A model generated the notes under the pieces. That model made no database searches and had not been told where the DNA came from. It worked only from the letters and a program-made list of their open reading frames with translations. 64,000 nucleotides of DNA. It comes from Halichondria panicea (taxonomy: Eukaryota > Porifera > Demospongiae > Suberitida > Halichondriidae). The position numbers and the translations under genes are program-made. Location: contig NC_087389.1 of assembly GCF_963675165.1 (NCBI RefSeq), positions 6,124,621 to 6,188,620 on the forward strand. Direction: 5' to 3'. The stretch's first letter is position 1. The number at the start of each line of letters is the position of its first letter. Of this stretch, positions 1 through 10,720 are shown in pieces.

Positions 1-146
1 TGTGATTTTGGTGTGTTTACAGTATCAGATCTGTTATCCTCACCATAACTGTTTCAGTCGAACCAGGCTTGGAAATATCTCTTGCAACACCTTCTGAACC
101 TTTATGTTAATGGTTATATATTAATTTACGTTCATTTCGTTTGTAG

Positions 147-238
147 GTGGTTTAACATACCGTCAACAGAAGAAAACTGCTCGAGATTGGTCAACTCTAA
201 CAGCGGTGGCTGACGAGGACAGTCTGTGTGCGCTATGA
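147..238 (+). CDS. Terminal exon of an unidentified gene entering from the left edge
   Basis: A good acceptor (ttcgtttgtag) precedes an open stretch of about 30 codons that ends in TGA at 236-238. The predicted tail is polar, contains QQKKTARDWSTL and ends ADEDSLCAL, which would suit a cytoplasmic C-terminus. Nothing upstream in the window fixes the frame, so the exon is inferred only from the acceptor and the open frame. It lies tail to tail with the ZAD-like exon. I do not recognise the family. Confidence 0.3.
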
Positions 239-255
239 AAAAGAGATGATTCCTG

Positions 256-732
256 TCATTTACATATATGATTTGTTGCAATCAACCTACGTTCCTCCCT
301 GGTTGAGAAAGCAAGCCTTCTTCCAGGTGCTCCTACTGTCAGACGTTTTGCTAGAGGTCTAGCATGGACTGTGTGAGGTGATGCTTCAAGCCCACTGGTG
401 TCTTTAGTTCTCTTCCTACCTGATACCATAGGACTACAGATGGAAGCCTTATTTCGACCCTGCTCAAAACCACACTTAGCCATACTTCTAAAGGCTTTAA
501 GTTTAGACTCCAGAGACTGGAATTTGTTTGTGCAAGCTCTACAAATGTATGAAGATAGCCCATCACACTCACTAACTGGCAGCTCTAGCAGTTTGCCAAG
601 TCTGTCTGGAAGGCATCTTTGAACAGACTCTTTGCTGAACAGAGCTGAGCAGCGAGTAGAAGTAACAATGTTGCAGCACAATCTGCATATTCTGGTGGCT
701 GCCATTGTCTTGAACATTCTACCACCAACCAC
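256..732 (-). CDS. ZAD-like zinc-binding domain protein, exon or partial gene
   Basis: The reading frame starts at one of two nearby methionines (MFKTMAA). It contains a CRLC motif, about 40 residues with hydrophobic spacing, and then CRAC. This CxxC...CxxC layout is that of the zinc-finger-associated domain (ZAD), a dimerisation module at the N-terminus of many zinc-finger transcription factors. After the domain the chain is basic (SGRKRTK) and low in complexity. A possible splice donor (gtaggt, reading minus) lies near 291, so downstream C2H2 fingers could sit left of the window; none is visible here. The exon lies just outside the left inverted repeat of the KDZ transposon, so it is probably host sequence. 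The family call rests on the two cysteine pairs and their spacing. Confidence 0.45.
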   Translation of the reverse strand: MVGGRMFKTMAATRICRLCCNIVTSTRCSALFSKESVQRCLPDRLGKLLELPVSECDGLSSYICRACTNKFQSLESKLKAFRSMAKCGFEQGRNKASICSPMVSGRKRTKDTSGLEASPHTVHARPLAKRLTVGAPGRRLAFSTREERRLIATNHICK

Positions 733-872
733 GCAGTTTTATGTATTTTTCCTTTGTGTACTTTGTCCGATTTTATCACTTGCGTAATACTGATAAATAT
801 ACGAATTAATTCGAGCATGCGCATACAAGGTATACCAGGCGGCCGCTGTAAAGCGGACTTGAGTCGAGGCTA

Positions 873-969
873 CCGCTTCGCATAAGATCATGACGTTATA
901 GAAGAGGTAAGATCATGTGTCAGGTCACCTATGTATAGGGCTGGGATCAGCAATATTGATGGTAAAGGT
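873..969 (+). repeat. Left terminal inverted repeat of the KDZ element
   Basis: It begins ccgcttcgcat and ends ggtaaaggt. Internal blocks such as gatcatgacgttatagaaga and tgtatagggctgggat match the inverted right end base for base. The differences are small indels (one missing 'gc' and one 'c') and a substitution near the outer edge. Confidence 0.85.
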
Positions 970-1043
970 ATCGCATGTACTGGTGAAAAATGCCCTATGC
1001 AGCTCTACAATATTAATTAGCTTAGCTATATTAATTTACCACT

Positions 1044-4000
1044 ATGGCTGATAGATACCCACTAAGTGAGGATCCAAAAAAGACCTTAATAAGATTTTAT
1101 GAGGAGGGCATGCAAAGTAAGGGCAAAACCTGTGCATTATTTCATCTTCAGGCACAGAAGGCGACCAATCTCCCTTTAGACGTTGTTCTGGTAGGTTTAA
1201 TACCATAAATAGATCTAAATGGCATAATTAATGTCATGGGGTGAATGCTCTATGCATTCATGGAGCATTCACCCCATGCGTTGAGCTCAGTTGAGCTTCA
1301 TCGCACAGCAGCAAATGGATATAACTTTGTGAATCTATAAAGCAACGGTACGATCAGAAAACAGTTGCCTTCAAAAATCGTCTACAAGTTTCAAGTTGCC
1401 TATTATTTTCCAACTACTGTCTCATTAGCAGAGCAGTCTATGAAAGTGTCTAGTTCGCTCAAACAGTTCATTTTTGTGTCCACACACACACCAATCACTC
1501 TACCCCTGCTGCGCACACACGGGGTAATTACAGTGCCACCATAATTAAAGTACCATGTGAGCTCATAATTATAGCACTTTAATATTATCGTTTATACAGT
1601 ACAGGTACAGCTAGCTAGCTACAGTAAAACCTGTTCCAATGACCACTCTGATCATTACTATCCCTATGCTGATGTTTTTCACCTCCACCACTTCACACGT
1701 TAATTTGAGACGAGTGGTCTATAATAAAGGCCGCGATTCATTATGTTGTGTACATGATGTCAGTGGCAATATTATATTTATGTACATATTTATATGTGTA
1801 GAATTGGATTAGCAACTACAAGAGATCTCAGCGCAAAGGCGATAGCCCAAGAGTAGGGATTGCAAGCAGTGACATTCCTGGTGGTCCAGGACCACTAAAG
1901 AAAGGCAGATTCTTATCAATCCCCAATGCATATAATGTGCATGTTGCAGAATTCCTCAAGTCTGAAAGTCAGTATTACAAATACTTAATCTGGGTGCTAT
2001 ATTAAACGTTAAATCGTCAAAACTGTGCTGTGTGGCATTTTGTTTGCTACGGTGTTTTTCTGCTGAAGTGTATATATAGATAGCAATAATTAATATACCC
2101 CCCCCCCAATAATGTTCTAAAGTGACTACTATAGTTATACATCATCTGTTTCATGGGCTGCAATAATAATTTATAGATAGCCACAATAAGAATAAGCTTA
2201 AAATAATTCACAAACGTTATGTTGTTGTTTGCACTTGTGAAATGTGTATGTATACCCTTTAGGCTGTACATAATTATATTTTTTAACACTCAGATGCTCT
2301 TGCCCTGCCTACAACCAAAGAGAAATACTCAGCAGCCGCAGAGAAATGGCGATCTATGTCAGAGGAGGAAAAAGCAAACTGTAAAGAACGAATCGGAGAA
2401 TATTCAAAAAGCAAAGAAGTGACGTGGCCAAAGATTCAGAAAGTGATGAGACAGATGAATTCTGGGGTGAGAATTAATCTCTCATATATAGGCTAGGATT
2501 GTACACCAACTGCATAGTAACCAACTGAACATGTACTACAATGTCATGTATATGCAATCAAGTGAGGAGTGTTTTGTTAGCTTGTTAAATTATGGACTTA
2601 TAATTACAATACGTCGACATGTCTCTGATCAATGCAATGGACTCTTGCTCTCATTCAATGTACATTTGTATCAGTACACATTATATACACATGTTGCCTT
2701 TAAATTAATAAGTTGCACGGTCATGCATGCACTTGTAGTATATAGTCACCTGGATAAATGACGATAATTGATTACACAATGTAACTCTAAAACCTAAAAT
2801 GCAGGCACAATCACTAAGTGATGCGGCGGGAGTTGAGACAGTAACGCTACATTTTCATAAAGGGGAGGTGTTTACTGGAGGAAGTGAAAGAGGCGTACAG
2901 TATCTGAAAGAGCATCCAGTAGTGGAACTCTCGTTTACATCTTACTTTTATGAAAGTAAGCACTAGCTGTTTATACACAGTGTACATTTTGCTGAGTCAT
3001 GGTGTCTGGTTTATTCAGGTTGTCCTTATAATGAACTTTCATATGACTCAATTTTTGTATAATAGTTCTCCATTCAATTCCATAAAATTGTGTCTCCAGA
3101 ATCTGCCGAGGAAGAACTTCCTGAGTCCACTCAAAGAGCTACTTCTAAAAAGTTGGTTGAACAAGTGAAGAATATTTTCCAGCAGAAATATGGTGAGCTT
3201 AATTCTGTGTGCTTACATTAATTTGAGATGAGTTATATATAGGCCACGGTGATGGTGCGTATATAGGTAGCGGGGGGTGCTTGTTAGGCCTTGGGAGATT
3301 TTGTTAGCATGTACTCATGAGCATAATTTTAGAGAACTACATTTTCTGACTTTGACGGGTACAAATGAAAGCAAAAAGCAGTAAGTCATACCAGGAACAC
3401 TTAAATGTATGTGCTCGTGCTCCTGGTCATACAGTATCAGTCATTTGTTTTTTCAACAGCAACTTTATTTAGGCCTAGCACTGCTTTCATATTTGGATTA
3501 ATGCTCTATATACGCCAATAACCTGCCATGGTGTCATACAGGGGAGAGGGAAAGGGAGATATCCCTCCTCTGGCGACAATTTCCCCCCTAAATTTGCATT
3601 CAGGTACTAGTTGTATGACTGAGTGTCCATAGCCTTCAGGGTAGTATATTTAGGTGACTTTTCAAAGCATGCCCATTTCCCCTCTCTATACTTCAAAATC
3701 CTGTATGACACCCTGCCTGCTACACGATATTGTGTTCAGTCCCCCCAAAACACAGTCGTGCCTGGTGGTCTGGCAGTACGGCAGTACTATTCATCATGAT
3801 TGATGTATTTTCTATTACGATATCTAAACACACATAATGTACGTATAATAATATTATAATTATACTCCCCACAAACATGCAAGATTTACTTCTGGTGTAG
3901 CTATCTCTACGGGCCATATCGGAGATGTTCCATATGACAGTGAAGACATTGTAGTGAACCTGAAGGGCCTACCAACGAATATAGAGTTCAAAAGACCCTC

Positions 4001-4082
4001 GCTGTATGGAGTAAGGCAGCTTCAAACGATCATATCAAATAAATCAAAGTTTGAAATGCACGGTAAGTTTGAGGTTCATTAA
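1044..4082 (+). CDS. Transposon passenger protein: homeodomain-like helix plus HMG-box-like segment
   Basis: Six exons (1044-1190, 1802-1967, 2294-2466, 2805-2955, 3100-3192, 3901-4082) join in frame with GT-AG junctions to give about 303 residues. Residues ~10-60 contain VVLNWISNYKRSQRK, resembling a homeodomain-type recognition helix. The chain from ~85 to ~135 (AYNVHVAEFLKS, then KWRSMSEEEKANCKER) has the spacing of an HMG box. The C-terminal 150 residues (EVTLHFHKGEVFTGG region) are not recognised. The final exon reads through its last possible donor to TAA at 4080-4082, so another 3' exon is possible. The gene starts 75 bp inside the left repeat and converges on the transposase, so it belongs to the element. 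It is probably a sequence-specific DNA binder; the role is inferred. Confidence 0.6.
3529..3715. repeat. MITE family C, copy 1
   Basis: The segment is bounded by ggtgtcatacagg on the left and cctgtatgacaccctg on the right, as inverted ends. A second copy with the same ends is at 39192-39428. This one lies in intron 5 of the passenger gene. Confidence 0.7.
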
Positions 4083-5003
4083 TAGGGGTGGGTATATAGC
4101 TATTATGCTTTTTTTTGTATGCTCACAAAGAATTATTATGTGACTGTTACTGTCGATACTCAAAATTGCATGTACCCACCCACCCACCCCTAGTCCTAAT
4201 TAAGTGAAACCCCTAAATGCGGGACCGTAGAAAATTATGATTATAAGCTAGTATAGATGTGTCTTTGAACATGCACCCATGGACATTTTTCTTCCGCCTT
4301 GCAGTACGGAGTGTGCACACAGCGCTAAGGGAACATAACTACCAACAACCCGGTGCCGTAGAAACTCAAGACTGATATGCTCCAGATATATATATATATA
4401 TATATAGCTAATAGTCACCGTCTGTACTCGATCATGGTAAAAATGTAGATACGTATTCTTTTGCTTATAATTATATTGTTGATTGGTCATAATTATTTAA
4501 ATGATATAAATGAAAAAGCATAATAATTATCATTGTTGACCTATTATATCTAGCTCAGGTTAGTCTAAACGATTGTAAATCGTCCGTAAGCGTCCTTTGG
4601 TTTAAGTAAATAGCAAGTTAATGTACACAACAAGGCCGTAACCATGGCAATGGTGTTATCATCCTGATCCATTTTATGTATCTAATATGAATCCCGAATA
4701 AAAAGGTACACAATGAAACCATTACACAATGACAATGAATAGACTGCAATGCACCCTCATTTATGGCCTGTATTTTTGAAACGGCCTTACCAACCTGAGT
4801 AGGCTATAACAGGATCGTATATAGCTATAATGATGCATATGACTTTACAATTAAAAATGGCCAATAATTGCTATAATAAAATTAAATTGTATTGTGTAAC
4901 ACATGCATGTGGCTAATTGTCTTCAGGTGGAAGGTTGTCACATAACATAATTAAAAATTAATTATTATCAATGATATCAACAAATGTACACAAAAATTCA
5001 AAA
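4083..5003. other. Gap between convergent transposon genes
   Basis: The stretch is AT-rich with a short (AT)n run near 4387-4407. I see no open exon, RNA gene or inverted repeat. It separates the 3' ends of the passenger and transposase genes and probably holds both polyadenylation regions. Confidence 0.5.
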
Positions 5004-8000
5004 TCACACATTCATGTCATCACTATCTACTGATTCATCGCATGACTCCTGTTCCTCAGCCTCAAGCTTTCGTAACCTCTCAGTTCGTTCGAAGTGCTCT
5101 TCAGCAACACTGTGCCAATAATCAATATCAGTTTGTTGTTCTTCATCAAAGAAATCCGGTGAATAGAGATCACAAGTGTGGCCTTCATTAGGTAGTTCAT
5201 TAACGTCTACGTAATACAGTGCGAAAGTTTTTCGGAGTGTGAGTACTTTAACACAAAGCTCACGAATGCGGGAATTGATCATTCCACTTTTCCCCATTTC
5301 TTCAACAGTTTGCTCATATGATGGTGTCAATGGTAGAGAAGTAGTGAGTCTATCAATCCGATTATGCAGCATAGAAATGAAACGTTTCATTTCAAGTTTT
5401 ATTAAATCTATTTCCTCTCTGGCTCGCTGCTGAAGAAAATACTTGTTCATGGCATCACGTCTAACATTAGCAGGGATCAATATCACTTGAACTTGAAGAA
5501 ACCCAAAGGTGTGAATGAATGTTATTTACAATCTCCCAAGTGATTTCGCATGGCAATGATTCCTGTTCTAAATCACAGGAAGAGGCTGTTTTATTGTACG
5601 CAGTAATCGTCTTCTTTAGTTGTTTTGTGATGTTAGTGATATTTGCTGATATTTTATGGGTCACGCTATGTCCAGCTGTAGAGCCAACATAAATAATTTT
5701 AGTCACAAAGATCAACTGAACGTACCAGAGAATTTGGCTTTAACTAGTAGCATATACCATCGTTGCCGAGCAATGGACTGGATATCACCAAAGAGAATTA
5801 AACATTGTTTCACGCTTCGGCTTTAAAGGAATTCGTTGTACACTTTATCACCAGCTTTCCATCTCTCTAAAACACGATTTTCCTGTGTTGTAGTTGATGG
5901 TTCAATCTGTGAAAACATTATTATTAATGTGAACTTGCATGTACTTTAGTCACCTGATCAACTTTCGTGAGAATAGTGACAGTGCAATCACATCAGTACA
6001 AGATTGCAAATCACACCTACAGTTATGGGAAAAAATTTCGGCACATTGTGTTCTTTTTAGGATCTTACTGAATTGCCCAGAAGGACTGGAGATGCTCAAC
6101 GTAAGATTCTTGCCATACGTTTTCTACGTGTACTTGCATGTCTATTATAACAGAATATTATTTTAGCCACACATAATAATTATCTTTTACTTTCACTAGT
6201 TGTGCACCCTTTAGATTTGTCTTCAGCGTACCAACGCTTAATGTCATTCGAAGTGAATACAGGGTCTGTGAAACAAATCAACATTAATTTTAGAGATATA
6301 ATTATCATGAATATTTTATTATTGCCAAAAATTAATACCGCCACTAGAATCAGTCCTGAGTGCTTCCAGATCGCTTGAGGTACCCTGCACTAAGTTAACA
6401 GCTTTTTTCATTCTTTCAACCAGTATATCACCTATATATAATTATATACATGTACAGTGTAAGTTTATAGATAAACGAAAGTTACCTAGGTTCATTGAAG
6501 ACTGGTACGCAAAATGACCAAGAGCATCATTCAGAACATCTATCCTGTGGGATGGTCTCATCTCTTTTGTCATTTTAGAAAATCGTCTCATATAGCTCCA
6601 TAAACGCTCAAGAACCTCACCATCAGTCAGTCCAAAACCTTCTTGAAAACGAGGGCTGAATTCCAGCTGATGGTAAGGACAAAGTTAATTCAGTGAGTAT
6701 ATACACAACTTATCACCTGGCACTGTGTTACATGCCCATAAGAATGGAATACAGGAACTGCAAATTTAAATCGGTCTACAAGGGGGTTCTTCTTTCCTTG
6801 TTATGTAAAACATCAATGACAAATTAATGGTGAGGCTATTTTAATTATGTTTGTAACTAATACCTCAAGATGATGCTTCAACAGACACCCAATGTCATAA
6901 AGGAACAAAATGGAAATGTCACCACAGGAATAGAGTTCCAAAAGCTTATCCAGTAGGTACACAGCGTAGCCAATTCTGTAACAGTAATGAATTGTAGGGC
7001 TCATCCCCGTGACTAACTTGCCAAGGTTTTGCTAATAATTGTGCAACTTAAACCTGTCATACATGTTCAGAACACTTTTAATTAGAACCCTAGCTGGGCT
7101 ATAGTACACTGCAAAAAACTCACCTTTCTCCAAACTTGAAATTCAGAAATTTCAGAGGGGATTCATGTCTACATGCAAGTCCAGCAACTGCTGTCTCATC
7201 AAGTGCTGCGTATCTCTGTCGAGATCTTACAATACTCCCAGCAAGGAAATCATTACAGCCCTACAATAAGACATGAATAGCAACTGATCAACTCCGTACA
7301 TAATATATATATACCTTTTTAGAAGCTTTTTTTGTGCTCGAGTAAGAGTTCATGAAATTATCAACTTCTTTTTGGTCAACGAAGTACCTTCCTTGGTGAT
7401 GGGGATTCCTGATACTTACACCAGCAGCTTTTTTTCGGCAAAGACCAAACATTGCATCATAGGAGATATGAACTATGCCACCTCTTTCCCCATCCTAAAT
7501 GGAATCGAACACATAAATTATGCGACGTTAGTATTGAAATACCTACCTGTGGGCATGCAGGACACTTACAGAAATCATCTGGCTCAGTAGATATACCATC
7601 AAGTGTTTGTAACTTGAAGTGGTAGTATCTGTTGAATAGGAATTTTGATCTGAGATACCACGTATTAACAGTGCAAGTACCTAAACTCCTCAAATGAGTC
7701 AATTATGGCTGGATATACTTTTCGAAACTGTATTGAAAACGAAAGTATTGGATATGAAATTTAAAACACTGCCATACGTCAAACCTGTGGGTAATCTGGT
7801 CCTAACAAATTTGACTGGGTTTCCAAAGCTTGAGCAAAGTCCATTACAGCCACCTGACAATCTAGCATCATAATTTTCATCTTTAGCAACAGATCAGTCG
7901 AGAAAGCTAGTGTTGGTCTGGTTGGTGTTGCAGCCCACAGATTCAACCTTAACAACGTTAAAGGTTCAGCCTCGCAATGACAAAACACAACACACAATTG

Positions 8001-8612
8001 GTGTTGAATTCCTATAAACCATAAGATACAACACATACTCACATACAAGTTTTGAAAGTTACCTGTTGCATCAACACAGACAACATATTTCTTATACTGA
8101 GTAGGACATTCGTGGATGGTTTTGAGAATCAACGTAGATGGGTACTTAAACCGCTGGAATCGATTCTAAAGAGAAGCAAATACAATACAGATAAAAACAG
8201 ATATAACGTACGTTGATCCATTTCTCTGGTGTATGAAATGCATTCCCAAGGAAATCTTCATCACTGTGGTGATTAACCGTACAACTATCACATAAGAATG
8301 TAGTTGGACCACACTGTTTACATCGCACAGATGCCATCGCGACTTTACACCTATCACATACAGTTGCTGGGGGTATACAACTCATTGCTACAGTTGATGA
8401 GATCAAAGATGGTAAGAGATTATCCCATGCCGATGCTGCCTTTTCACGTCTTCGATAGTGAGCAGATGGTAAATCACCATCTTGACTTGGTTGGTCATCA
8501 TCTGAGCCCACACCATCAAGATCACATGGATCACTGCCATCTTGCAACTCATCATGATCTTCACTATTTTTATGCCTCGAGGCGTAGCCGCACGAGGGAT
8601 ACGGTAAAGCTG

Positions 8613-8650
<38 letters not shown>

Positions 8651-8963
8651 TGTGTGTCTGTGTGTCTGTTCCAGCTGTAACTGCTCAACGGTTGCAATGC
8701 GACGAAAACTAACAGCTTCTATAGGCTTCTAGCCACGTTCTCTTGGATTTTGATTCGTGGATTAGCAAACTAAAGCTTCTTTCTAGAGTTATGGCTAGTT
8801 TGACTCACATTGAAGGCTGTTGCAGTCTCTTCAGAATCTTTCATAGCATCATCTGTCCGCACAAACTTTCTATTCAACATATGAGTTAGCCTTGCACTAA
8901 AGCGCTAGCTTTTTGTTAGCTACAAGACTCAGAAAATACCTGTTAAAACAGCTAGCTAGCAGT

Positions 8964-9696
8964 TAGTTGGGCGGAGTCCAACCAACGCTTTGCTCATGTA
9001 GCAGTTTTGTTCCCACTGCAAGAAATTTGCAGCCCAATCAGATTGCTGCGTTCAAGTGGGAAACCTTACAGCTCAATTTAGCTGACAAGGCGAGCTGGGA
9101 CACTGTATTTCTCTGGAGAATGCAGAAACAGCTCCTGCTGGATATCTAGGCTACTAGAAAAGAAGCATAGTCTATCTTAGCATCTATGAATGAAGCTTGA
9201 ACAGTATGTATTAATTAATTAAAAGGACTTGTCTTTGTTTTAAGTTTTGTTGTGCTACCAATAAGATTAGATCATTAGTTTGGACAAAACCTGTGTTATG
9301 TATGCCTTCTTTGGTCTTCGAAAAGCTTCTCAGAAGCCTTGGGGTAGTCTTATAGCTGGCTGTACCTCTCCTTGTGCTAGATGTCTAACTATTATGAAAA
9401 AGTTTATTTCTGCCTGTACTAAATCTTATATTACAGGCTACAGTATTCTTCTACTTTCTCTAAGAGTCTGAGGTCTTTCTTGAATTCCAAAACAACTATA
9501 GCTAGATCCAGTCAGCTAGAATAGCCATCCAAATAGTTAATTGATTTCTTTATATCGCACCCCTGAGCCATGCGGTTGTCAGCCACCTAAAGATTAAACA
9601 ATATTCATACTCTGTCTCAAGTACCGGTGGAACAAAACTGCTACGTGTACTGATACCCAACCCAGAGCGCAGCGTTGGTTGGACTCCGCCCAACTA
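8964..9696. mobile_element. 733-bp element with 9-bp target duplication, nested in family A
   Basis: The ends are inverted: tagttgggcggagtccaacc on the left and its complement on the right (ending ccgcccaacta), with similarity continuing for roughly 50 bp. The 9 bp gctagcagt occurs directly before and after it (8955-8963 and 9697-9705). A 9-bp duplication with inverted ends is typical of Mutator-like elements, so this is probably a non-autonomous MULE. A 63-codon open frame inside shows no domain. Confidence 0.8.
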
Positions 9697-9814
9697 GCTA
9701 GCAGTAGCCATTTGTGAAATTGATCTCTTTGGACACACCCTTTAATTATTCCTATGGATGTAATGCGCATGCGCGCTCATTCCCCAGATCCAGATCCTCC
9801 TGGCAGAATCATAT

Positions 9815-10150
9815 TTTTCTTGAGGGCCTGGTAAGCCACAAAACACTACTATAGATAACAATATGTATGTACACAAGTCTTTTCTTCTTAAATATTATAA
9901 TTATACACTGCATGAACTACAGATCCAATTTTCTTCTTTCTTGAGGTCCTGGTATTAAAGCCACATAATACAACAATAGATGCATGTAATAAGTCTTTTC
10001 TTCTCAGTGACTTTATATAGATAAGCTAACTTTATGAAATAATTATGCACTTCCGCTTATAATTAATTAAAAACAAAATCTTCTTCTTTGTTGCTTCCTA
10101 GATCCTTGAGGTCCTGGTATAAGCAGCCACAAAACACAACAATGATACCA
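9815..10150. repeat. Threefold internal repeat of family A
   Basis: Three diverged units each carry a core like cttgaggtcctggtaa...gccacaaaacac, at about 9815, 9940 and 10110. Copy 2 of the family has only one such unit, so the array expanded in this copy. Confidence 0.6.
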
Positions 10151-10485
10151 TAATTATACAATTGCAAGTCAGTTTTAGACAGATTATTTTATACACTTTT
10201 TCCTCTTCTATACTTTCTCTTCTATACTTTTGAGCGAAAGCAAAAACATGGCGAGAGGCATTAGCACAGCGCCAGCTTGAACACTAGTGTTCACAGTTGT
10301 CCCGACAGGCTTGGCTAGCTAGTGGAGGATAGACCAGGGGTGTCTTAACTTTCTTGAACCTCTTCTTTCTCACAATACTAGTCGCCACAACTGGAAGTTT
10401 TCTTCTTTTCCTGAACTGGCTAGCCATCACTGCATGTACTGATCACTGCACTGAAGGTGGTAGGATCTAGATATCCCAATGACCG

Positions 10486-10585
10486 ACCTTTACCATCAAT
10501 ATTGCTGGATCCCAGCCCTATACATAGCGGTGACCTGACACATGATCTTACCTCTTCTATAACGTCATGATCTCATGCGAAGCGG
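10486..10585 (-). repeat. Right terminal inverted repeat of the KDZ element
   Basis: This is the inverted partner of 873-969 and ends at gcgaagcgg. The transposase ATG (10427) lies about 60 bp inside it, so the repeat may carry promoter sequence. Confidence 0.85.
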
Positions 10586-10720
10586 GTGATATTCTTGCGG
10601 CTGTGCACCTCTTAATCCTTTCTCCTTTCAACTCAACAACAGTTTTAGGTCACTGTCACCAGGAAAAAGCAAAGAACTGATCAGCTCTAAATCTATGCAG
10701 TCTAAGTCCAGACATTAGCA

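Larger units (their letters stand above)
8565..10289. mobile_element. Repeat family A, copy 1, inserted in the transposase exon
   Basis: It is flanked by ttcac at 8560-8564 and 10290-10294. Excluding the nested element it is about 1 kb and matches the copy at 15588-16263 over nearly its whole length: a start at tatgcctcgaggcgtagccg, a TG-rich tract, a block with gcgcatgcgcgctca, and a final gcacagcgccagctt. No coding capacity or clear terminal inverted repeats are seen, so it is a non-autonomous element of unknown class. A short fragment of its right end also appears inverted near 58590-58616. Confidence 0.75.
5004..10427 (-). pseudogene. KDZ-type transposase, disrupted
   Basis: About 15 minus-strand exons can be traced: first coding part ~10427-10295, then ~8559-8212, 8165-8063, 8018-7785, 7731-7681, 7628-7547, 7494-7316, 7260-7124, 6975-6864, ~6800-6719, 6666-6486, ~6433-6344, ~6270-6211, ~5908-5725 and ~5687-5004. 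Family hallmarks in order are a cysteine cluster (CDRCKVAMASVRCKQC), FLGNAFHTPEKW, TLAFSTDLL with LDCQVAVMDFAQALE, DDFCKCPACPQ, GRYFVDQKEVDNF, LACRHESPLKF, LYDIGCLLKHH, PVFHSYGHVTQCQ and LTDGEVLERLWSYMRRFSKM. The C-terminus is coiled-coil-like and acidic. Lesions: an in-frame TAA at 5823-5825, a frame change near 5490-5510, and a 1.7-kb insertion splitting the first coding region, with TSD ttcac flanking it and the frame matching on both sides. It would have encoded the transposase of the surrounding element. Exon edges are approximate. Confidence 0.8.
873..10585. mobile_element. KDZ-superfamily DNA transposon with terminal inverted repeats and a passenger gene
   Basis: The ~97-bp segment at 873-969 recurs in inverted orientation at 10486-10585 with only a few small differences. 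Between them lie two convergent genes, each starting close to one terminus: a DNA-binding passenger on + (ATG at 1044) and a KDZ-type transposase on - (ATG at 10427). Several transposase exons carry family hallmarks, so the element is a Kyakuja/Dileera/Zisupton-type transposon. I could not find a matching 8-bp target duplication: the flanks read cgaggcta on the left and gtgatatt on the right. Either the exact ends differ slightly from those given or one flank has changed. The copy is old, because its transposase has a stop, a frameshift and a nested insertion. Confidence 0.75.

Noticed and set aside
9280-9471. 63-codon frame inside the 733-bp element
   Set aside because: It shows no domain, and the element otherwise looks non-coding.
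865-10593. 8-bp target duplication for the KDZ element
   Set aside because: The flanks cgaggcta and gtgatatt do not match, so I claim no duplication.
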